From Vibrio sp. 05-20-BW147 (GTDB lineage Bacteria; Pseudomonadota; Gammaproteobacteria; Enterobacterales; Vibrionaceae), in NCBI RefSeq assembly GCF_013369385.1, contig NZ_SZTO01000002.1, positions 62,001 through 126,000 of the forward strand: a stretch of 64,000 bases of DNA, in the 5' to 3' direction. Below, one piece after another: positions 19,354 through 30,003 of the stretch. The translations under genes were made by a program, and so were the position numbers. The notes beneath the pieces are model-generated. The model saw only the letters and a list, made by a program, of their open reading frames with translations. It was not told the origin of the DNA and made no database searches. The stretch's first letter is position 1. Each line of letters begins with the position of its first letter.

Positions 19354-19830
19354 ATGAAGAAGATTTTGGTTGTCTGTATGGGAAATATTTGCCGCTCTCC
19401 AACAGGAGAGGCCGTGCTTCGAGCGAAAGCGGAGCAACGAGGCATTGAGATTGAGGTTGATTCCGCAGGCACGATCGGATTTCACGCTGGGAATACACCA
19501 GATCATCGTTCGATGCAGGCTGGTCAGCGCAGAGGTTATTCCTTCAATCGCATTCGTTCACGACAGGTGGAGGCTAAAGATTTCGAGTATTTCGATTGGA
19601 TCTTAGCAGCGGACAAAGAAAACTTGGCCGACTTACGCAAAGTTTGCCCAAAGAAATATCAATACAAACTTTCGCTGTTTCTCAGTCACGCGAACCTAGA
19701 ATACAACGAAATACCAGATCCTTATTATGGTGGAGAGGAAGGGTTTGATTTGGTTCTGGATCTAGTGGAAGTGGCGAGTGATGCGCTGTTGGATAAGATC
19801 ATTCCTGCGGCAGGAGACGTGAGCGATTAA
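19354..19830 (+). CDS. Low-molecular-weight protein-tyrosine phosphatase
   Basis: 158 residues. The catalytic loop C-x5-R-S (CMGNICRS) has Cys8 and Arg14, and the general acid lies in DPYYGG. It hydrolyses phosphotyrosine or small phosphate esters. No BY-kinase or capsule export gene is adjacent, so it is a stand-alone type (YfkJ-like) rather than a Wzb-type partner. It is divergent from cobO with 86 bases between the starts, and ends at the terminator at 19835. Confidence 0.9.
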   Translation: MKKILVVCMGNICRSPTGEAVLRAKAEQRGIEIEVDSAGTIGFHAGNTPDHRSMQAGQRRGYSFNRIRSRQVEAKDFEYFDWILAADKENLADLRKVCPKKYQYKLSLFLSHANLEYNEIPDPYYGGEEGFDLVLDLVEVASDALLDKIIPAAGDVSD

Positions 19831-19834
19831 ATGT

Positions 19835-19865
19835 AAAAAGGGGATGATATGAATCATCCCCTTTA
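19835..19865. terminator. Bidirectional terminator between the phosphatase gene and sulP
   Basis: AAAGGGGATGAT / ATCATCCCCTTT forms a stem flanked by A-run and T-rich sequence, five bases from the stop codon of the convergent sulP gene. Confidence 0.88.
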
Positions 19866-19869
19866 TGTT

Positions 19870-21429
19870 TTAGCCTGCGAGAACGTCAGTGGCGACTTTA
19901 TAGCTTGGATCTTCTTTGACGTTAATCTCGACCAAACTTCCCGCCTTATCAAGCAACTTACGACAATCTGGGCTCAAATGACGTAGGTGCAGCGTTTTGC
20001 CAACGGCAGAGTATCGTTCTGCCAGTGTTTCGATCGCTTCGATTGCCGAGTGATCAGTAACTCGAGAATCGGCAAAATCGACGATGACATCGCTTGGGTC
20101 TTGCTGCGCGTTGAATAGTTCAAGGAAATTAGCCGTTGAACCAAAGAAAATAGGACCGTGGATCTTGTACTCTTTGGAACCTTCCTCGTTAATACGGGTA
20201 TCTGCGTAAATGTGCTTGGCGTGGTTCCAAGCAAACATCAACGCTGAAGCGATCACGCCGACAGCAACTGCCACCGCAAGGTCTGTCATCACAGTCACAA
20301 CGGTCACGAGAACAATCACAAAGAAATCTTGTTTTGGAACGCGACGTGCGAGTTTAAACGTCGCCCATTCAAACGTACCGATCACCACCATAAACATAAC
20401 ACCAACCAGAGCTGCTAGTGGAATCATCTCAATTAGCGCGGATGCAAACAAAATAAACATCAATAACGCGACAGCTGCAACGATACCTGAAAGACGTCCA
20501 CGCCCTCCTGAATTGACGTTAATCATCGATTGACCGATCATCGCGCAGCCACCCATTGCTCCGAAGACAGAACAGGTCATGTTTGCCATACCTTGACCGA
20601 TACACTCACGGTTTGACTGACCTCGTGTGTTGGTCATTTCGTCCAACACGGTGAGCGTCAAGAGTGATTCAATCAAACCAATAGCCGCAAGAATCACCGC
20701 GTATGGGAAGATGATTTGTAAGGTTTCCAGATCAAAAGGAACGATAGGCAAAGCAAAGGTCGGCAGGCTACCCGCGAGAGTTGCGCCTTCGTCCCCTGAC
20801 ATGGTGCGTAGGAAATCCACCACTGTGCGAGTTTCAAGATCAAGACCAACCACTAATGCTGTTACCGTTACAATGGCAACAAGAGATGAAGGAACGGCTG
20901 TAGTTAGCTTTGGCAAGAAGTAGATGATGGCCATAGTAAGTGCTACGAGGCCCAACATCAGCAACATCTGATCTTGAGGTAACCAAGTAAGCGCACCTGT
21001 TGCATTCGCCATTTTAAACTGGCCGAGTTGCGCGAGAAAAATCACGATAGCGAGACCATTGACAAAGCCGATCATAACAGGGTGTGGCACGATACGAATG
21101 AACTTACCGAGTTTGAAAAGGCCGGCTGCAATTTGCAGAATACCCGCGAGCATAATGGCGGCAAACAAGTATTGCACGCCGTGCGAAGAAACAAGCGAAA
21201 CCATGACAACCGCCATTGCGCCTGTAGCGCCCGAAATCATACCAGGGCGACCACCAAAAACGGAGGTGATGAAGCCGACAATGAACGCGGCATATAGGCC
21301 CACCATGGGATCGACACCCGCAACGAAAGCAAAAGCTACCGCTTCAGGGACTAGAGCTAACGCGACGGTTAAACCGGATAACACATCATTTTTAACTGAG
21401 TGTTTTGAAAACTGAGGAAATTCGAACAT
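19870..21429 (-). CDS. SulP family inorganic anion transporter with STAS domain
   Basis: 519 residues. About 11-12 membrane segments (1-385) are followed by a cytoplasmic STAS domain (about 400-510) with [15 protein letters not shown]. The N-terminal [27 protein letters not shown] is the SulP hallmark. Substrates in the family include sulfate and bicarbonate; the sequence does not decide which. The gene stands alone between terminators. The 5' region 21430-21651 should carry its promoter. Confidence 0.9.
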   Translation of the reverse strand: MFEFPQFSKHSVKNDVLSGLTVALALVPEAVAFAFVAGVDPMVGLYAAFIVGFITSVFGGRPGMISGATGAMAVVMVSLVSSHGVQYLFAAIMLAGILQIAAGLFKLGKFIRIVPHPVMIGFVNGLAIVIFLAQLGQFKMANATGALTWLPQDQMLLMLGLVALTMAIIYFLPKLTTAVPSSLVAIVTVTALVVGLDLETRTVVDFLRTMSGDEGATLAGSLPTFALPIVPFDLETLQIIFPYAVILAAIGLIESLLTLTVLDEMTNTRGQSNRECIGQGMANMTCSVFGAMGGCAMIGQSMINVNSGGRGRLSGIVAAVALLMFILFASALIEMIPLAALVGVMFMVVIGTFEWATFKLARRVPKQDFFVIVLVTVVTVMTDLAVAVAVGVIASALMFAWNHAKHIYADTRINEEGSKEYKIHGPIFFGSTANFLELFNAQQDPSDVIVDFADSRVTDHSAIEAIETLAERYSAVGKTLHLRHLSPDCRKLLDKAGSLVEINVKEDPSYKVATDVLAG

Positions 21430-21651
21430 GTGTTTTGGTCAATATCGTTAAATGAATTTACCCGACACAAGTCCGCAAAACAGTAAAACTGAAATCCATC
21501 CTAGAGTTGAATAAACACACTATAGTAGCGCTAACTCAGGAAAAAAGAGCTTGTTTGCACCCGTGCCGAAAGGCTGAGTCGCAAGATGCTACAGAAAAGT
21601 GTGATTAAGTTCAATAATGATTAGGGCGATGAATGGATATTTATAAGTAAT

Positions 21652-21679
21652 AAAAAGGGCTATCCGAAGATAGCCCTTG
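21652..21679 (-). terminator. Terminator after rne
   Basis: On the minus strand, GGGCTATC-TTCG-GATAGCCC followed by T5 gives a classic UUCG-loop terminator about 22 bases past the rne stop. Confidence 0.93.
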
Positions 21680-21700
21680 TCTATTTAGCTGATTAAGACA

Positions 21701-24700
21701 TTACACCATTTCTGGTTTCGTCATAGCTGCTGAGGCTTGACTCGTCGCTACTTGACTACCCGCGCCACGCTGTTGATAGCGCTCTGCTCTAAATGGTGCC
21801 GCAACAACTTGGATCTCAATAAGCTCTTGAGGGCCAGGTGCCTTGGTCATTGGAGCTGACGCTCGTGCTTTCACCGCTTGTACTACTGTTACAACTGGCG
21901 TTTCATCAACTTGTACCGTTGCCGTCTCTTCAAGAATGCTCGCTTCTTGAGTGACAGGAGTTGGTTCTTCAACCGTTTCAACAGCTGGTGCTAACTCCTC
22001 ACGTTGAGGATTGTTTGTAACAAAGTCAACTTGCACAGCAACAGCAACAGCAACATCAACATTCTCTGATGCGACGACAGGAGCTGACTCTACAATCTCA
22101 GCTACTACAACGCTTTGATCTTCGATACTCATCTCAACGACTGCCGGTTTAGCGGCACGGTTGTTTCTCGATCTAGAACGTTTTGGCTTCGCTTCCGCTG
22201 GTGTTTGTGCTACGTCAACATCACGACGAATGATGACTTTGCCCATGGCCATTTCAGGGCAGGCAAACCCACCTTGAATTGCTGGCACAATGGCTGGAGA
22301 CGCAACTACTGCTTCTTTAACAACGTCCTTAACCACTTCTTCTTTCTTAGCAATTGGTTTTGGAATGTAACGAGGCATCACTTTGCCCATGGCCATCTCA
22401 GGTGAAGCTACACCACCTTTGCGTAAGCGGAATGGGTTAGGACGACGATCACGTCCGCGTCGACGACGCTGGCCACTGGCACGTAGATGGCGAGGAGATC
22501 GACGATTACGACGAGGCTTCTCTTCGCTGTCATTGCCTTCTGCGTCGTCCACATTTTCAATGGTCGTTTTTTCTGCTTTTACAGCCGCTGGAGCCTGTGT
22601 GATTTCAGCCTGAACCGCCAAAACGGTATCTAGTTCAGTTTCTTCGCTTTGTTCAATCTGATCTTTAACGCGCAAAGGTTTGTTCAGTTTACGACGCTGA
22701 CGACGCTCTTTCACTTTTTCAGCTTTGGCGTTTGAGTTCGCTTTTTGCGTTTCTTGGTTTGACCCGCCAAGCGCATCTGCTGCCAGTTGTAACCCTTTCT
22801 CTGCTACCTTAGCGTTCGCTTTGCTCTCAATAACAGCTGTTTCGGCTTTATTATTCGGCGTTTGCTTTGGTTTGCGCTTTTGTTGATGACGTGGCTTCAC
22901 TGAATCATCTAGTGCCTCAACCACATTCTCATCACGATTTCTTTGACGACGTTTACCATCACGATCACGCGGTTCACGAGGCTCACGTGTTTCACGAGTG
23001 TCACGGTTATTGCGGCGGCGATCGTTACGCTCTCGTCTTGGACGGCGATTGTTTTTGTCAGCCTCAGCTTTCGATTCTTGTTTTTCAGTGTCTACTTTCT
23101 CTTCGGTAGAGCCGAATAAGAAGTTACCCAATGCTTTGATAAAGCGACCGAATAAGCTCGGTTGTTCTTCAGTTTTTGCTGTCTCTTTTACAACTGTTGT
23201 GACCGTTGCTGCTTTGGGTGCTGGAGCAGGCACAGATTGAGCTGGAGAAGCGAAGCCTTTCAATACAGGCTCTTCAATTCTCTTTGGTTTGTAGTCGGAT
23301 TCACCGCTTTCTTTACCTTCAGCTTCACGAAGTGCTTCAAGTTTTTTCGGCAATAAATATGAGAGCAAATCGACTTCTTCACCTTCACGCACACGAATCA
23401 CTTCAAAATGCGGTGTTTCCATGTCTGAATTTGGAACAACGGTGATCTTCACTTCTTGAATACGTTCAATGTGGTTCACAGAGCGACGTTTTTCGTTAAG
23501 AAGGTAAGAGGCGATAGGTACTGGCACAACAGCCAATACTTGCGCTGTGTTGTCTTTAAGTGCTTCTTCTTCGATAAGACGAAGAACAGAAAGTGCGAGA
23601 GATTCATTATCGCGAACCACACCTGTGCCACTACAACGAGGACAGATATGATGGCTTGCTTCTGCAAGAGACGGACTCAAGCGTTGACGAGACATCTCTA
23701 ATAGACCAAAGCGCGAAATACGACCGATTTGAACGCGAGCGCGGTCGAGACGAACAGCTTCACGCAGGCGGTTTTCTACTTCACGCTGATGGCGTACTGG
23801 TGTCATATCGATGAAGTCGATCACCACAAGGCCACCAAGGTCACGAAGACGCAACTGGCGAGCGATTTCGTCTGCCGCTTCAAGGTTGGTGTTCAACGCC
23901 GTTTCTTCGATATCACCGCCTTTCGTTGCACGAGCAGAGTTGATATCGATAGATGTCAGCGCTTCTGTTGGATCGATAACAATAGAGCCACCGGAAGGCA
24001 AACGCACTTCACGTTGGAATGCCGATTCAATCTGGCTTTCGATCTGGTAGTGGCTAAACAGTGGCACTTCACCGTCGTATTTCTTAACGCGATTAACGAA
24101 ATCTGGGCGAACCAACTGAATGTGTTCTTTGGCACGTTCATAGATGGTGTTGCTATCAATAAGGATTTCACCAATGTCACGGCGTAGATAGTCGCGGATC
24201 GCGCGAACGATGACGTTACTTTCTTGATGAATCAAGAACGGTGCTGGATTGGATTCAGAAGCATCTTTGATGGCGGCCCAGTGCTTAAGCAGAACGTTTA
24301 AATCCCACTCTAGCTCTTCAGCGCTCTTACCAACACCTGCAGTACGTACGATCAGACCCATACCTTGTGGCAGTTCTAGTGTACTCAGTGCAGACTTCAG
24401 CTCAGTGCGTTCATCCCCTTCGATGCGACGAGAAATACCGCCAGCACGTGGGTTGTTTGGCATCAGAACTAAGTAACTGCCCGCTAGGGAAATAAAGGTG
24501 GTTAGTGCAGCACCTTTGCTACCGCGTTCTTCTTTTTCGATTTGGACGATGACTTCTTGACCTTCAGTCAGCACCTCTTTGATGCTTGGACGACCTTGGT
24601 AAGAGTAACCATCAGGGAAGTATTCTTTGGCAATTTCTTTTAGAGGAAGGAAACCGTGACGTTCAGCACCGTAATCTACAAATGCAGCTTCCAGGCTAGG

Positions 24701-24850
24701 TTCAACACGGGTAATACGTCCTTTATAGATATTTGCTTTTTTTGATTCATGTCCTGGACTTTCGATATCCAAATCGTAAAGTCGCTGGCCATCAACCAAC
24801 GCGACACGCAACTCTTCTTTTTGAGTTGCGTTAATCAACATTCTTTTCAT
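21701..24850 (-). CDS. rne: Ribonuclease E
   Basis: 1049 residues. This endonuclease starts most mRNA decay and rRNA/tRNA processing and scaffolds the degradosome. The catalytic half (1-about 510) nearly matches E. coli: S1 domain about 35-120, Asp302 (SIDINSARA) and Asp345 (VIDFIDM) as metal ligands, and the zinc-link CPRC near 403-406. An amphipathic membrane helix ([16 protein letters not shown]) lies near 568-585. The C-terminal half is Arg/Lys/Glu-rich and disordered, with the RNA-binding [23 protein letters not shown] stretch. Two copies of PEMAMGKV follow it, where E. coli has one related motif. The Pro/Val/Glu-rich tail ends with an APMTKAPGP segment like the E. coli PNPase-binding end. 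Confidence 0.97.
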   Translation of the reverse strand: MKRMLINATQKEELRVALVDGQRLYDLDIESPGHESKKANIYKGRITRVEPSLEAAFVDYGAERHGFLPLKEIAKEYFPDGYSYQGRPSIKEVLTEGQEVIVQIEKEERGSKGAALTTFISLAGSYLVLMPNNPRAGGISRRIEGDERTELKSALSTLELPQGMGLIVRTAGVGKSAEELEWDLNVLLKHWAAIKDASESNPAPFLIHQESNVIVRAIRDYLRRDIGEILIDSNTIYERAKEHIQLVRPDFVNRVKKYDGEVPLFSHYQIESQIESAFQREVRLPSGGSIVIDPTEALTSIDINSARATKGGDIEETALNTNLEAADEIARQLRLRDLGGLVVIDFIDMTPVRHQREVENRLREAVRLDRARVQIGRISRFGLLEMSRQRLSPSLAEASHHICPRCSGTGVVRDNESLALSVLRLIEEEALKDNTAQVLAVVPVPIASYLLNEKRRSVNHIERIQEVKITVVPNSDMETPHFEVIRVREGEEVDLLSYLLPKKLEALREAEGKESGESDYKPKRIEEPVLKGFASPAQSVPAPAPKAATVTTVVKETAKTEEQPSLFGRFIKALGNFLFGSTEEKVDTEKQESKAEADKNNRRPRRERNDRRRNNRDTRETREPREPRDRDGKRRQRNRDENVVEALDDSVKPRHQQKRKPKQTPNNKAETAVIESKANAKVAEKGLQLAADALGGSNQETQKANSNAKAEKVKERRQRRKLNKPLRVKDQIEQSEETELDTVLAVQAEITQAPAAVKAEKTTIENVDDAEGNDSEEKPRRNRRSPRHLRASGQRRRRGRDRRPNPFRLRKGGVASPEMAMGKVMPRYIPKPIAKKEEVVKDVVKEAVVASPAIVPAIQGGFACPEMAMGKVIIRRDVDVAQTPAEAKPKRSRSRNNRAAKPAVVEMSIEDQSVVVAEIVESAPVVASENVDVAVAVAVQVDFVTNNPQREELAPAVETVEEPTPVTQEASILEETATVQVDETPVVTVVQAVKARASAPMTKAPGPQELIEIQVVAAPFRAERYQQRGAGSQVATSQASAAMTKPEMV

Positions 24851-25488
24851 TGATAATTTCTCGTTGTCTTTATCTTTATTTGTATTTAATTATCTGTCAT
24901 CGATTATCGCTATCTCATGGTGCCAGATCCCGTGGTTTACGCGTTGCAGCCTCACGGCTGGAAGGGGATGCTCTAGGGGCACGTCAGTCATCACAAACAA
25001 ATAAATGCCTGTGACCCGTATTAATATCGGTAATTACTCAACATGAGTGTGCGACGAGTAGTGTGACAGTTATGTCAGTTTTGATATGTCTTACGCCAAT
25101 TGCTGCATTCAAACACCGACAAACTACTCAATTGCTTGTGGATAATTGGTCGGTTTTGCCTAAAATTCAACCAGACCTACCTTTGCAGCTGTGAACTATA
25201 GCAGTGCGCGTTGATATCAGCAACGAGCATTGCGGCAAACGTTGAAAATTTTTCGTGTTTCATTCAATTTTGAGTCAGTTAACTGATTGTTTAATAAACA
25301 ACGTTAGGTTTATTAGTAACCTGTGAGTAACTTTTAGCGAGTATCTGAATGACGCCGATAAAATTCCTTAGTTTTCCTACCCATCAAAAACAGATAAAAT
25401 GCCCAGTTCTGTAAGTTTTGGTCACTTGGCTTTGTCGTGACAGCAACATTGAAGTGAACACTAGCGAGTTTATGTTTAGAATAGCGCC
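24851..25488. other. Divergent rne / rluC intergenic region
   Basis: 638 bases without a convincing gene. The minus strand near rne holds the rne5-like leader (24895-24975). The rest should carry the rne promoter(s) and, close to 25489, that of rluC (a TAGAAT at 25477-25482 would leave almost no leader). E. coli has the same long divergent spacer. Confidence 0.6.
24895..24975 (-). ncRNA. rne 5' leader element (rne5-like)
   Basis: Read on the minus strand, CCAGCCGTGAGGCTGCAACG followed by CGTAAACCACGGGATCTGG can fold into hairpins. It resembles the E. coli rne leader segment, where AACCGTGAGGTTGGCGACGCG leads into a similar structure. In E. coli this leader lets RNase E cut its own mRNA and regulate its level. 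The resemblance is from memory and limits are approximate. Confidence 0.6.
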
Positions 25489-26436
25489 ATGAATGAAATT
25501 AGAACCCAAGTCCAAATTGTCGAAATTGACGACGATATGGCTGGTCAGCGTATTGATAACTTTTTACGCAACCAATTAAAAGATGTTCCCAAAAGCATGA
25601 TTTACCGAATCGTGCGCAAGGGGGAAGTGCGCGTAAACAAAAAACGTGTAAAGGCGGAATATAAGCTGGCTGCTGGCGATTCAGTGCGTATCCCACCTGT
25701 TACGATCGAACAAAAAGAGCAAGAAGCCGCTCCGAGCACCAAACTCAACAAAGTGGCTGAACTGCAAGATTTGATCATTTATGAAGACGATCATCTGTTG
25801 GTGTTAAATAAGCCTTCAGGTACCGCTGTTCATGGTGGAAGTGGTCTCAAGTTTGGTGCCATCGAAGCGCTACGTGCACTGCGACCAGAAGCGCGCTTTC
25901 TTGAGCTAGTGCATCGCATCGACCGTGATACCTCTGGTATTCTTTTGGTGGCAAAAAAACGGTCAGCTCTGCGTCATTTGCAAGCGCAGTTTCGTGAGAA
26001 AACAGTACAGAAATACTATTTTGCACTGGTGATGGGAGAGTGGAAAAACAGCTGTAAAGTGGTTAACGCCCCATTGTTGAAAAACGAAGTGAACAGCATT
26101 GTGCGCGTCAATCCAAACGGTAAGCCATCGGAAACGCGTTTCAAGGTGATTGAACAGTTTCCACAGGCAACCCTAGTACAAGCCAGCCCAATTACGGGGC
26201 GCACACACCAAATCCGAGTGCACACACAATACAGTGGTCATCCAATTGCCTGGGATGACAGATACGGTGATCGACGTTTCGATGCTTATACCGCTCAGCA
26301 TGGACTGAACCGTTTGTTCCTTCATGCCGCCAATATTCGTTTTACACATCCGGCGACAGAGCAAATAATGGAAATCAACGCACCGATGGGAGAGCAGTTG
26401 GAAAAGGTCGTTCAATCATTGCGAACCAGTCGATAA
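25489..26436 (+). CDS. rluC: 23S rRNA pseudouridine(955/2504/2580) synthase
   Basis: 315 residues. The N-terminal S4 RNA-binding domain (about 18-80, RIDNFLRNQLKDVPKSMIYRIVRKGEVRVN) is followed by the RluA-family catalytic domain, with the catalytic Asp in HRIDRDTSG. It is divergent from rne, as in E. coli. RluC isomerises three uridines near the peptidyl-transferase region. The gene ends at a terminator shared with maf. Confidence 0.95.
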   Translation: MNEIRTQVQIVEIDDDMAGQRIDNFLRNQLKDVPKSMIYRIVRKGEVRVNKKRVKAEYKLAAGDSVRIPPVTIEQKEQEAAPSTKLNKVAELQDLIIYEDDHLLVLNKPSGTAVHGGSGLKFGAIEALRALRPEARFLELVHRIDRDTSGILLVAKKRSALRHLQAQFREKTVQKYYFALVMGEWKNSCKVVNAPLLKNEVNSIVRVNPNGKPSETRFKVIEQFPQATLVQASPITGRTHQIRVHTQYSGHPIAWDDRYGDRRFDAYTAQHGLNRLFLHAANIRFTHPATEQIMEINAPMGEQLEKVVQSLRTSR

Positions 26437-26438
26437 GG

Positions 26439-26468
26439 AAAAAGGGATGAGCGAATCATCCCTTTTTT
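26439..26468. terminator. Bidirectional terminator between rluC and maf
   Basis: AAAAGGGATGA / TCATCCCTTTT pairs around a short loop, with A5 before it and T6 after it, and sits four bases from the maf stop codon. Confidence 0.9.
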
Positions 26469-26471
26469 GTA

Positions 26472-27056
26472 TCAACCCAAAACGTGCATGCCTTGTTGAG
26501 CCAGTAAGTCAATGAGGTCGATTAAGGGTAGGCCAACTAAGGTATTGGGATCTTTGCCTTCCAACTTCTCAAACAATGCAATCCCTAATCCTTCACTTTT
26601 GAAACTGCCTGCACAGAAGAATGGCTGCTCTTTATCGACATAACACTCAATTTGCGCTTGGGTCAGTGGCCGAAAATGCACTTTGAACTCATCAATACAA
26701 GAGCGTGTTTCTCCGGTTTCGCTGTTGTAAACCGCCAACCCAGTATAAAACACAATGGATTGGCCACTTTGAGCGGTCAGTTGTGCGATGGCATTTTGTC
26801 GATTATGAGGTTTACCAACAATGTTACCGTCAATAACGCACACTTGATCGCTGCCTATCACCAAGCTTGGTTGATTGATTTGACAGGATTGCGCTTTGCT
26901 TTCGGCAAGTCTCAAGACCAACTGCTGTGGGGACTCGCCTTCAAGCGGGGTTTCATCGCAGTGTGGTGAGAGAGTTGAAAAAGGAATTGCCAGTTTTTCC
27001 AGCAGTTGCTGACGAAATGGTGAGGTAGATGCTAAAACTAGTTGGTAATTTTTCAT
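26472..27056 (-). CDS. Maf-family nucleotide pyrophosphatase (YceF type)
   Basis: 194 residues. The N-terminal [12 protein letters not shown] is the Maf signature, with [11 protein letters not shown] and GSDQV as the next conserved blocks. The E. coli gene in the same position, yceF, encodes a 7-methyl-GTP pyrophosphatase that removes non-canonical nucleotides; the same activity is inferred here from synteny. It is divergent from the yceD operon. Confidence 0.93.
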   Translation of the reverse strand: MKNYQLVLASTSPFRQQLLEKLAIPFSTLSPHCDETPLEGESPQQLVLRLAESKAQSCQINQPSLVIGSDQVCVIDGNIVGKPHNRQNAIAQLTAQSGQSIVFYTGLAVYNSETGETRSCIDEFKVHFRPLTQAQIECYVDKEQPFFCAGSFKSEGLGIALFEKLEGKDPNTLVGLPLIDLIDLLAQQGMHVLG

Positions 27057-27136
27057 TTTGGCTTACAATTTGATGGAGCATTTCTGATAGCATAACGGAT
27101 TGCTGTAGGAGCGTGCTAATGCTCTGTATAACAAGC

Positions 27137-27159
27137 GCAAAAAAGTACAACTTTTTTGC
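27137..27159. repeat. A/T-rich inverted repeat upstream of the yceD promoter
   Basis: GCAAAAAAG-TACAA-CTTTTTTGC has perfect 9-bp arms, just upstream of the -35 hexamer of the yceD operon. It could bend DNA, bind a regulator or act as an upstream activating element. Confidence 0.5.
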
Positions 27160-27167
27160 CTTTTCCT

Positions 27168-27196
27168 TTGACTAAATTCTTTTTGGAAGATAATAT
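27168..27196 (+). promoter_or_regulatory. Promoter of the yceD-rpmF-plsX-fab operon
   Basis: The -35 TTGACT (27168-27173) and -10 TAATAT (27191-27196) are separated by exactly 17 bases, a good sigma-70 match. The expected start near 27203 is only about 3 bases before the yceD ATG at 27206, implying a nearly leaderless transcript. Confidence 0.65.
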
Positions 27197-27205
27197 TCGC
27201 GCCCT

Positions 27206-27730
27206 ATGCAAAAGGTAAAAATACCGCGAACGGTGGATCCAGCTAAAGCCGCGCAGAAAAGATTGGATTACGATGGCATCATCCAAGCCAGTCTGTTTAA
27301 GCGCCTAGCTGAAATGACCGAAGGCGTAAAACGCGACGCAGAAGTCTATTTGTCATTTGAGATAGATGAACAGCGACTCGTTGTTATCTCTGGTAAAGCT
27401 AACATCGAAGTCGAATTAGAATGTCAGCGTTGTAATGAGACCTTCACACATCTGAGTGAAGTGCAGTTTACTTATACTCCTTATTACAGTGAGAAAAGTG
27501 AGCAAGATGCCCCTGAATGTTACGATTTGGTAGATCTTAACGAATATGGCGAAGTCGATCTCATACAACTAGTTGAAGATGAGTTCATCCTTGAATTACC
27601 TCAAATCGCAATGCACGACGAAGCGGATTGTAGCGTTGATTCAAATAACATGGTGTTTGGTGAGATTCCTGAAGAAATTGAGGAAACAAAACCAAATCCG
27701 TTCGACGTTTTAAAAAGCCTAAAGCGATAA
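27206..27730 (+). CDS. yceD: YceD family 23S rRNA accumulation protein
   Basis: 174 residues of the DUF177 family. The opening MQKVKIPRTVDPAKAAQKRLDY, the CxxC zinc-like pair (CQRCNETFTH) and the ending PNPFDVLKSLKR match E. coli YceD. In bacteria and plants the family is needed for normal 23S rRNA levels. It is the first gene of the operon and sits 36 bases before rpmF. There is no clear Shine-Dalgarno before ATG 27206; see the promoter at 27168. Confidence 0.92.
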   Translation: MQKVKIPRTVDPAKAAQKRLDYDGIIQASLFKRLAEMTEGVKRDAEVYLSFEIDEQRLVVISGKANIEVELECQRCNETFTHLSEVQFTYTPYYSEKSEQDAPECYDLVDLNEYGEVDLIQLVEDEFILELPQIAMHDEADCSVDSNNMVFGEIPEEIEETKPNPFDVLKSLKR

Positions 27731-27766
27731 GCTTTACGCTGAACCCATAACATAGGAGTAGGGTCA

Positions 27767-27937
27767 ATGGCCGTACAACAAAACCGTAAAACACGTTCAA
27801 GACGTGGTATGCGTCGTTCACACGATGCGCTAACTACAGCTGCTCTATCTGTAGACGCGACTTCTGGTGAAACTCATCTACGCCACAACGTAACTGCTGA
27901 AGGTTACTACCGTGGTAAAAAGGTTATCAACAAGTAA
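27767..27937 (+). CDS. rpmF: 50S ribosomal protein L32
   Basis: 56 residues: [20 protein letters not shown] at the start and RGKKVINK at the end. Very basic N-terminus, as expected. The cysteines that bind zinc in some L32 forms are absent, which matches the E. coli type. It has a strong Shine-Dalgarno (TAGGAG) and good codon use. It lies between yceD and plsX, the common proteobacterial order that couples ribosome and lipid synthesis. Confidence 0.97.
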   Translation: MAVQQNRKTRSRRGMRRSHDALTTAALSVDATSGETHLRHNVTAEGYYRGKKVINK

Positions 27938-27947
27938 GGTTGATCCT

Positions 27948-28973
27948 TTGCAAAGTATTACCGTTGCACTTGATGCAATGGGCGGGGACTTCGGTCCACG
28001 CGTCACAGTGCCTGCCGCCGTGCAGGCACTGTCTCATTTCCCAGAGCTAAAAGTGATTCTTACAGGTGATCAACAACAGATCACGTCTCAACTTTCCTTC
28101 GTGGGCTATAAGCCTAGCGATCGCTTGCGTATTGAACACTGCGAACGCAATATATCTAACTCAGAAAAACCCTCTTTAGCCTTGCGTAACAGCCAAGGCA
28201 GTTCAATGCGTCATGCGATTGAGTTGGTTGCCGATGCAAAAGCCGATGCTTGTATCAGCGGTGGCAATACCGGCGCACTCATGGCCCTTTCTCGTTTTAT
28301 TCTTAAACTGCTGCCGGGCATTGACCGACCTGCTTTGATTTCGGCTTTACCCACCGTTACAGGGGGGAAAAGCTGGATGTTGGACCTCGGTGCTAACGTT
28401 TCTTGCGATGCCGATACGCTTTTCCAGTTTGCGGTTATGGGGTCAGCTTTAGCGCAAGAGCATTTAAGTCGCCCCCCGCGTGTTGCGGTATTGAACGTCG
28501 GTGAGGAAGAAACGAAAGGCAATGATTTGGTGAAACGTTGCGCTGAACTGCTATCGCAAACACAAGCGGTTCACTTTGTCGGTTACATTGAAGGGAACCA
28601 AATTTTAAAGAACGTAGCAGACGTAATTGTGTGCGATGGATTTGTCGGCAATGTCTGTTTGAAAGCCAGCGAAGGGACAGCGCAGCTGTTTATCGAAAAA
28701 ATAAAAACCAGCATGATGGCTTCGTCGATAAAGGGTTGGATAGCCAGAATATTGTTTTCTGGACTATTTAATGAACTAAAAACACTGAACCCCGACCAGT
28801 ATAACGGCGCAAGTTTGCTAGGATTGCGCGGCATTGTGATAAAAAGTCATGGAAGTGCTGATGTGTCTGCCTTAGTTAATGCCATTGGCGAGGCGGTACA
28901 CGAGGTCAAACGACAAGTACCAAGCCGTATAAGCGATCGTTTGGAAGCGGTTTTACTCGAGAGGCATTATTAG
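27948..28973 (+). CDS. plsX: Phosphate acyltransferase PlsX
   Basis: 341 residues from TTG 27948. It makes acyl-phosphate from acyl-ACP for phospholipid synthesis. [11 protein letters not shown] at the start, [10 protein letters not shown] and the late HGSADVSAL segment are family marks. The frame also opens at GTG 27912 inside rpmF, but TTG 27948 has AAGG at an 8-base spacing and makes the protein start MQSITVALD, as in other Vibrio and close to E. coli. The Shine-Dalgarno overlaps the rpmF stop, so the two genes are probably coupled. Confidence 0.94.
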   Translation: MQSITVALDAMGGDFGPRVTVPAAVQALSHFPELKVILTGDQQQITSQLSFVGYKPSDRLRIEHCERNISNSEKPSLALRNSQGSSMRHAIELVADAKADACISGGNTGALMALSRFILKLLPGIDRPALISALPTVTGGKSWMLDLGANVSCDADTLFQFAVMGSALAQEHLSRPPRVAVLNVGEEETKGNDLVKRCAELLSQTQAVHFVGYIEGNQILKNVADVIVCDGFVGNVCLKASEGTAQLFIEKIKTSMMASSIKGWIARILFSGLFNELKTLNPDQYNGASLLGLRGIVIKSHGSADVSALVNAIGEAVHEVKRQVPSRISDRLEAVLLERHY

Positions 28974-28978
28974 TCTTC

Positions 28979-29929
28979 ATGTATAGCAAAATTTTAGGTA
29001 CTGGCAGCTACCTGCCATCTCAGATCCGCACCAATGCCGATCTAGAGAAAATGGTAGAGACAAGTGATGAGTGGATTGTTGCCCGAACTGGTATTAAAGA
29101 GCGTCGTATTGCTGCTGAAAATGAAACGGTAGCTGATATGGGCTTTTATGCGGCTCAAAACGCGATAGAGATGGCAGGTATCGACAAAAACGATATTGAT
29201 CTGATCATCGTCGCGACGACAAGTGGAAGCCATACTTTTCCTTCATCTGCATGTCAGGTGCAGGCAAAGCTTGGCATCAAAGGTTGTCCTGCATTCGATT
29301 TAGCCGCGGCGTGCTCTGGCTTTGTCTACGCACTCTCTATTGCTGATCAACATATTAAAACGGGTATGTGTAAAAACGTACTGGTTATCGGTTCTGATAC
29401 TTTATCGAAAACGTGCGATCCAACGGACCGCTCGACCATTATCTTATTCGGTGATGGTGCAGGTGCTGTGGTTGTTGGCGCAAGCGAAGAGCCGGGTATT
29501 CTGTCTACTCACATCTACGCGGATGGTGAGTTTGGCGATCTTCTTAGCTTAGAAGTACCTGAACGTGGCAAAGATGCCGACAAATGGTTACACATGGCGG
29601 GTAACGAAGTATTCAAAGTTGCGGTGACTCAGTTATCGAAACTGGTGAAAGATACTCTAGAAGCGAACGGCATGCATAAATCTGAGTTGGATTGGCTAGT
29701 TCCACATCAGGCGAACTACCGGATCATCTCAGCAACAGCGAAAAAACTGTCTATGTCGCTCGATCAAGTAGTGATTACCCTTGACCGTCATGGCAATACC
29801 TCTGCGGCAACCGTACCGACGGCATTAGATGAGGCCGTGCGTGATGGGCGTATTCAGCGTGGTCAGACGCTACTACTCGAAGCCTTTGGTGGTGGTTTTA
29901 CCTGGGGTTCGGCATTAGTTCGCTTTTAA
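28979..29929 (+). CDS. fabH: 3-oxoacyl-ACP synthase III
   Basis: 316 residues (E. coli 317). It condenses acetyl-CoA with malonyl-ACP to start each fatty-acid chain. The triad Cys112 (AAACSGF), His243 (VPHQAN) and Asn273 (HGNTSAA) is intact. It follows plsX by five bases. A hairpin at 29946 separates it from fabD and may partly terminate transcription. Confidence 0.97.
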   Translation: MYSKILGTGSYLPSQIRTNADLEKMVETSDEWIVARTGIKERRIAAENETVADMGFYAAQNAIEMAGIDKNDIDLIIVATTSGSHTFPSSACQVQAKLGIKGCPAFDLAAACSGFVYALSIADQHIKTGMCKNVLVIGSDTLSKTCDPTDRSTIILFGDGAGAVVVGASEEPGILSTHIYADGEFGDLLSLEVPERGKDADKWLHMAGNEVFKVAVTQLSKLVKDTLEANGMHKSELDWLVPHQANYRIISATAKKLSMSLDQVVITLDRHGNTSAATVPTALDEAVRDGRIQRGQTLLLEAFGGGFTWGSALVRF

Positions 29930-29945
29930 TTAAGAATTCTAATTT

Positions 29946-29980
29946 TGCTGTTGCTCGTGAGTAGTAACAGCATTTTATTT
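29946..29980 (+). terminator. Possible weak terminator / attenuator between fabH and fabD
   Basis: TGCTGTTGCT (29946-29955) pairs with AGTAACAGCA (29963-29972) with one mismatch, then TTTTATTT follows. It could lower read-through into fabD. Confidence 0.5.
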
Positions 29981-30003
29981 AGCTTCGGTTAAGGAAAATA
30001 ACT

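Noticed and set aside
20210..21415. Several plus-strand frames inside sulP
   Set aside because: Antisense shadows of a membrane protein gene; repeated Thr/Ala/Ile composition and no start signals.
21553..21595. GEMM-like (c-di-GMP riboswitch) segment on the plus strand, with GCCGAAAGGC and GTCGCAAG
   Set aside because: It lacks the other conserved GEMM parts, and no plus-strand gene follows; it is antisense to the sulP leader. Likely chance resemblance.
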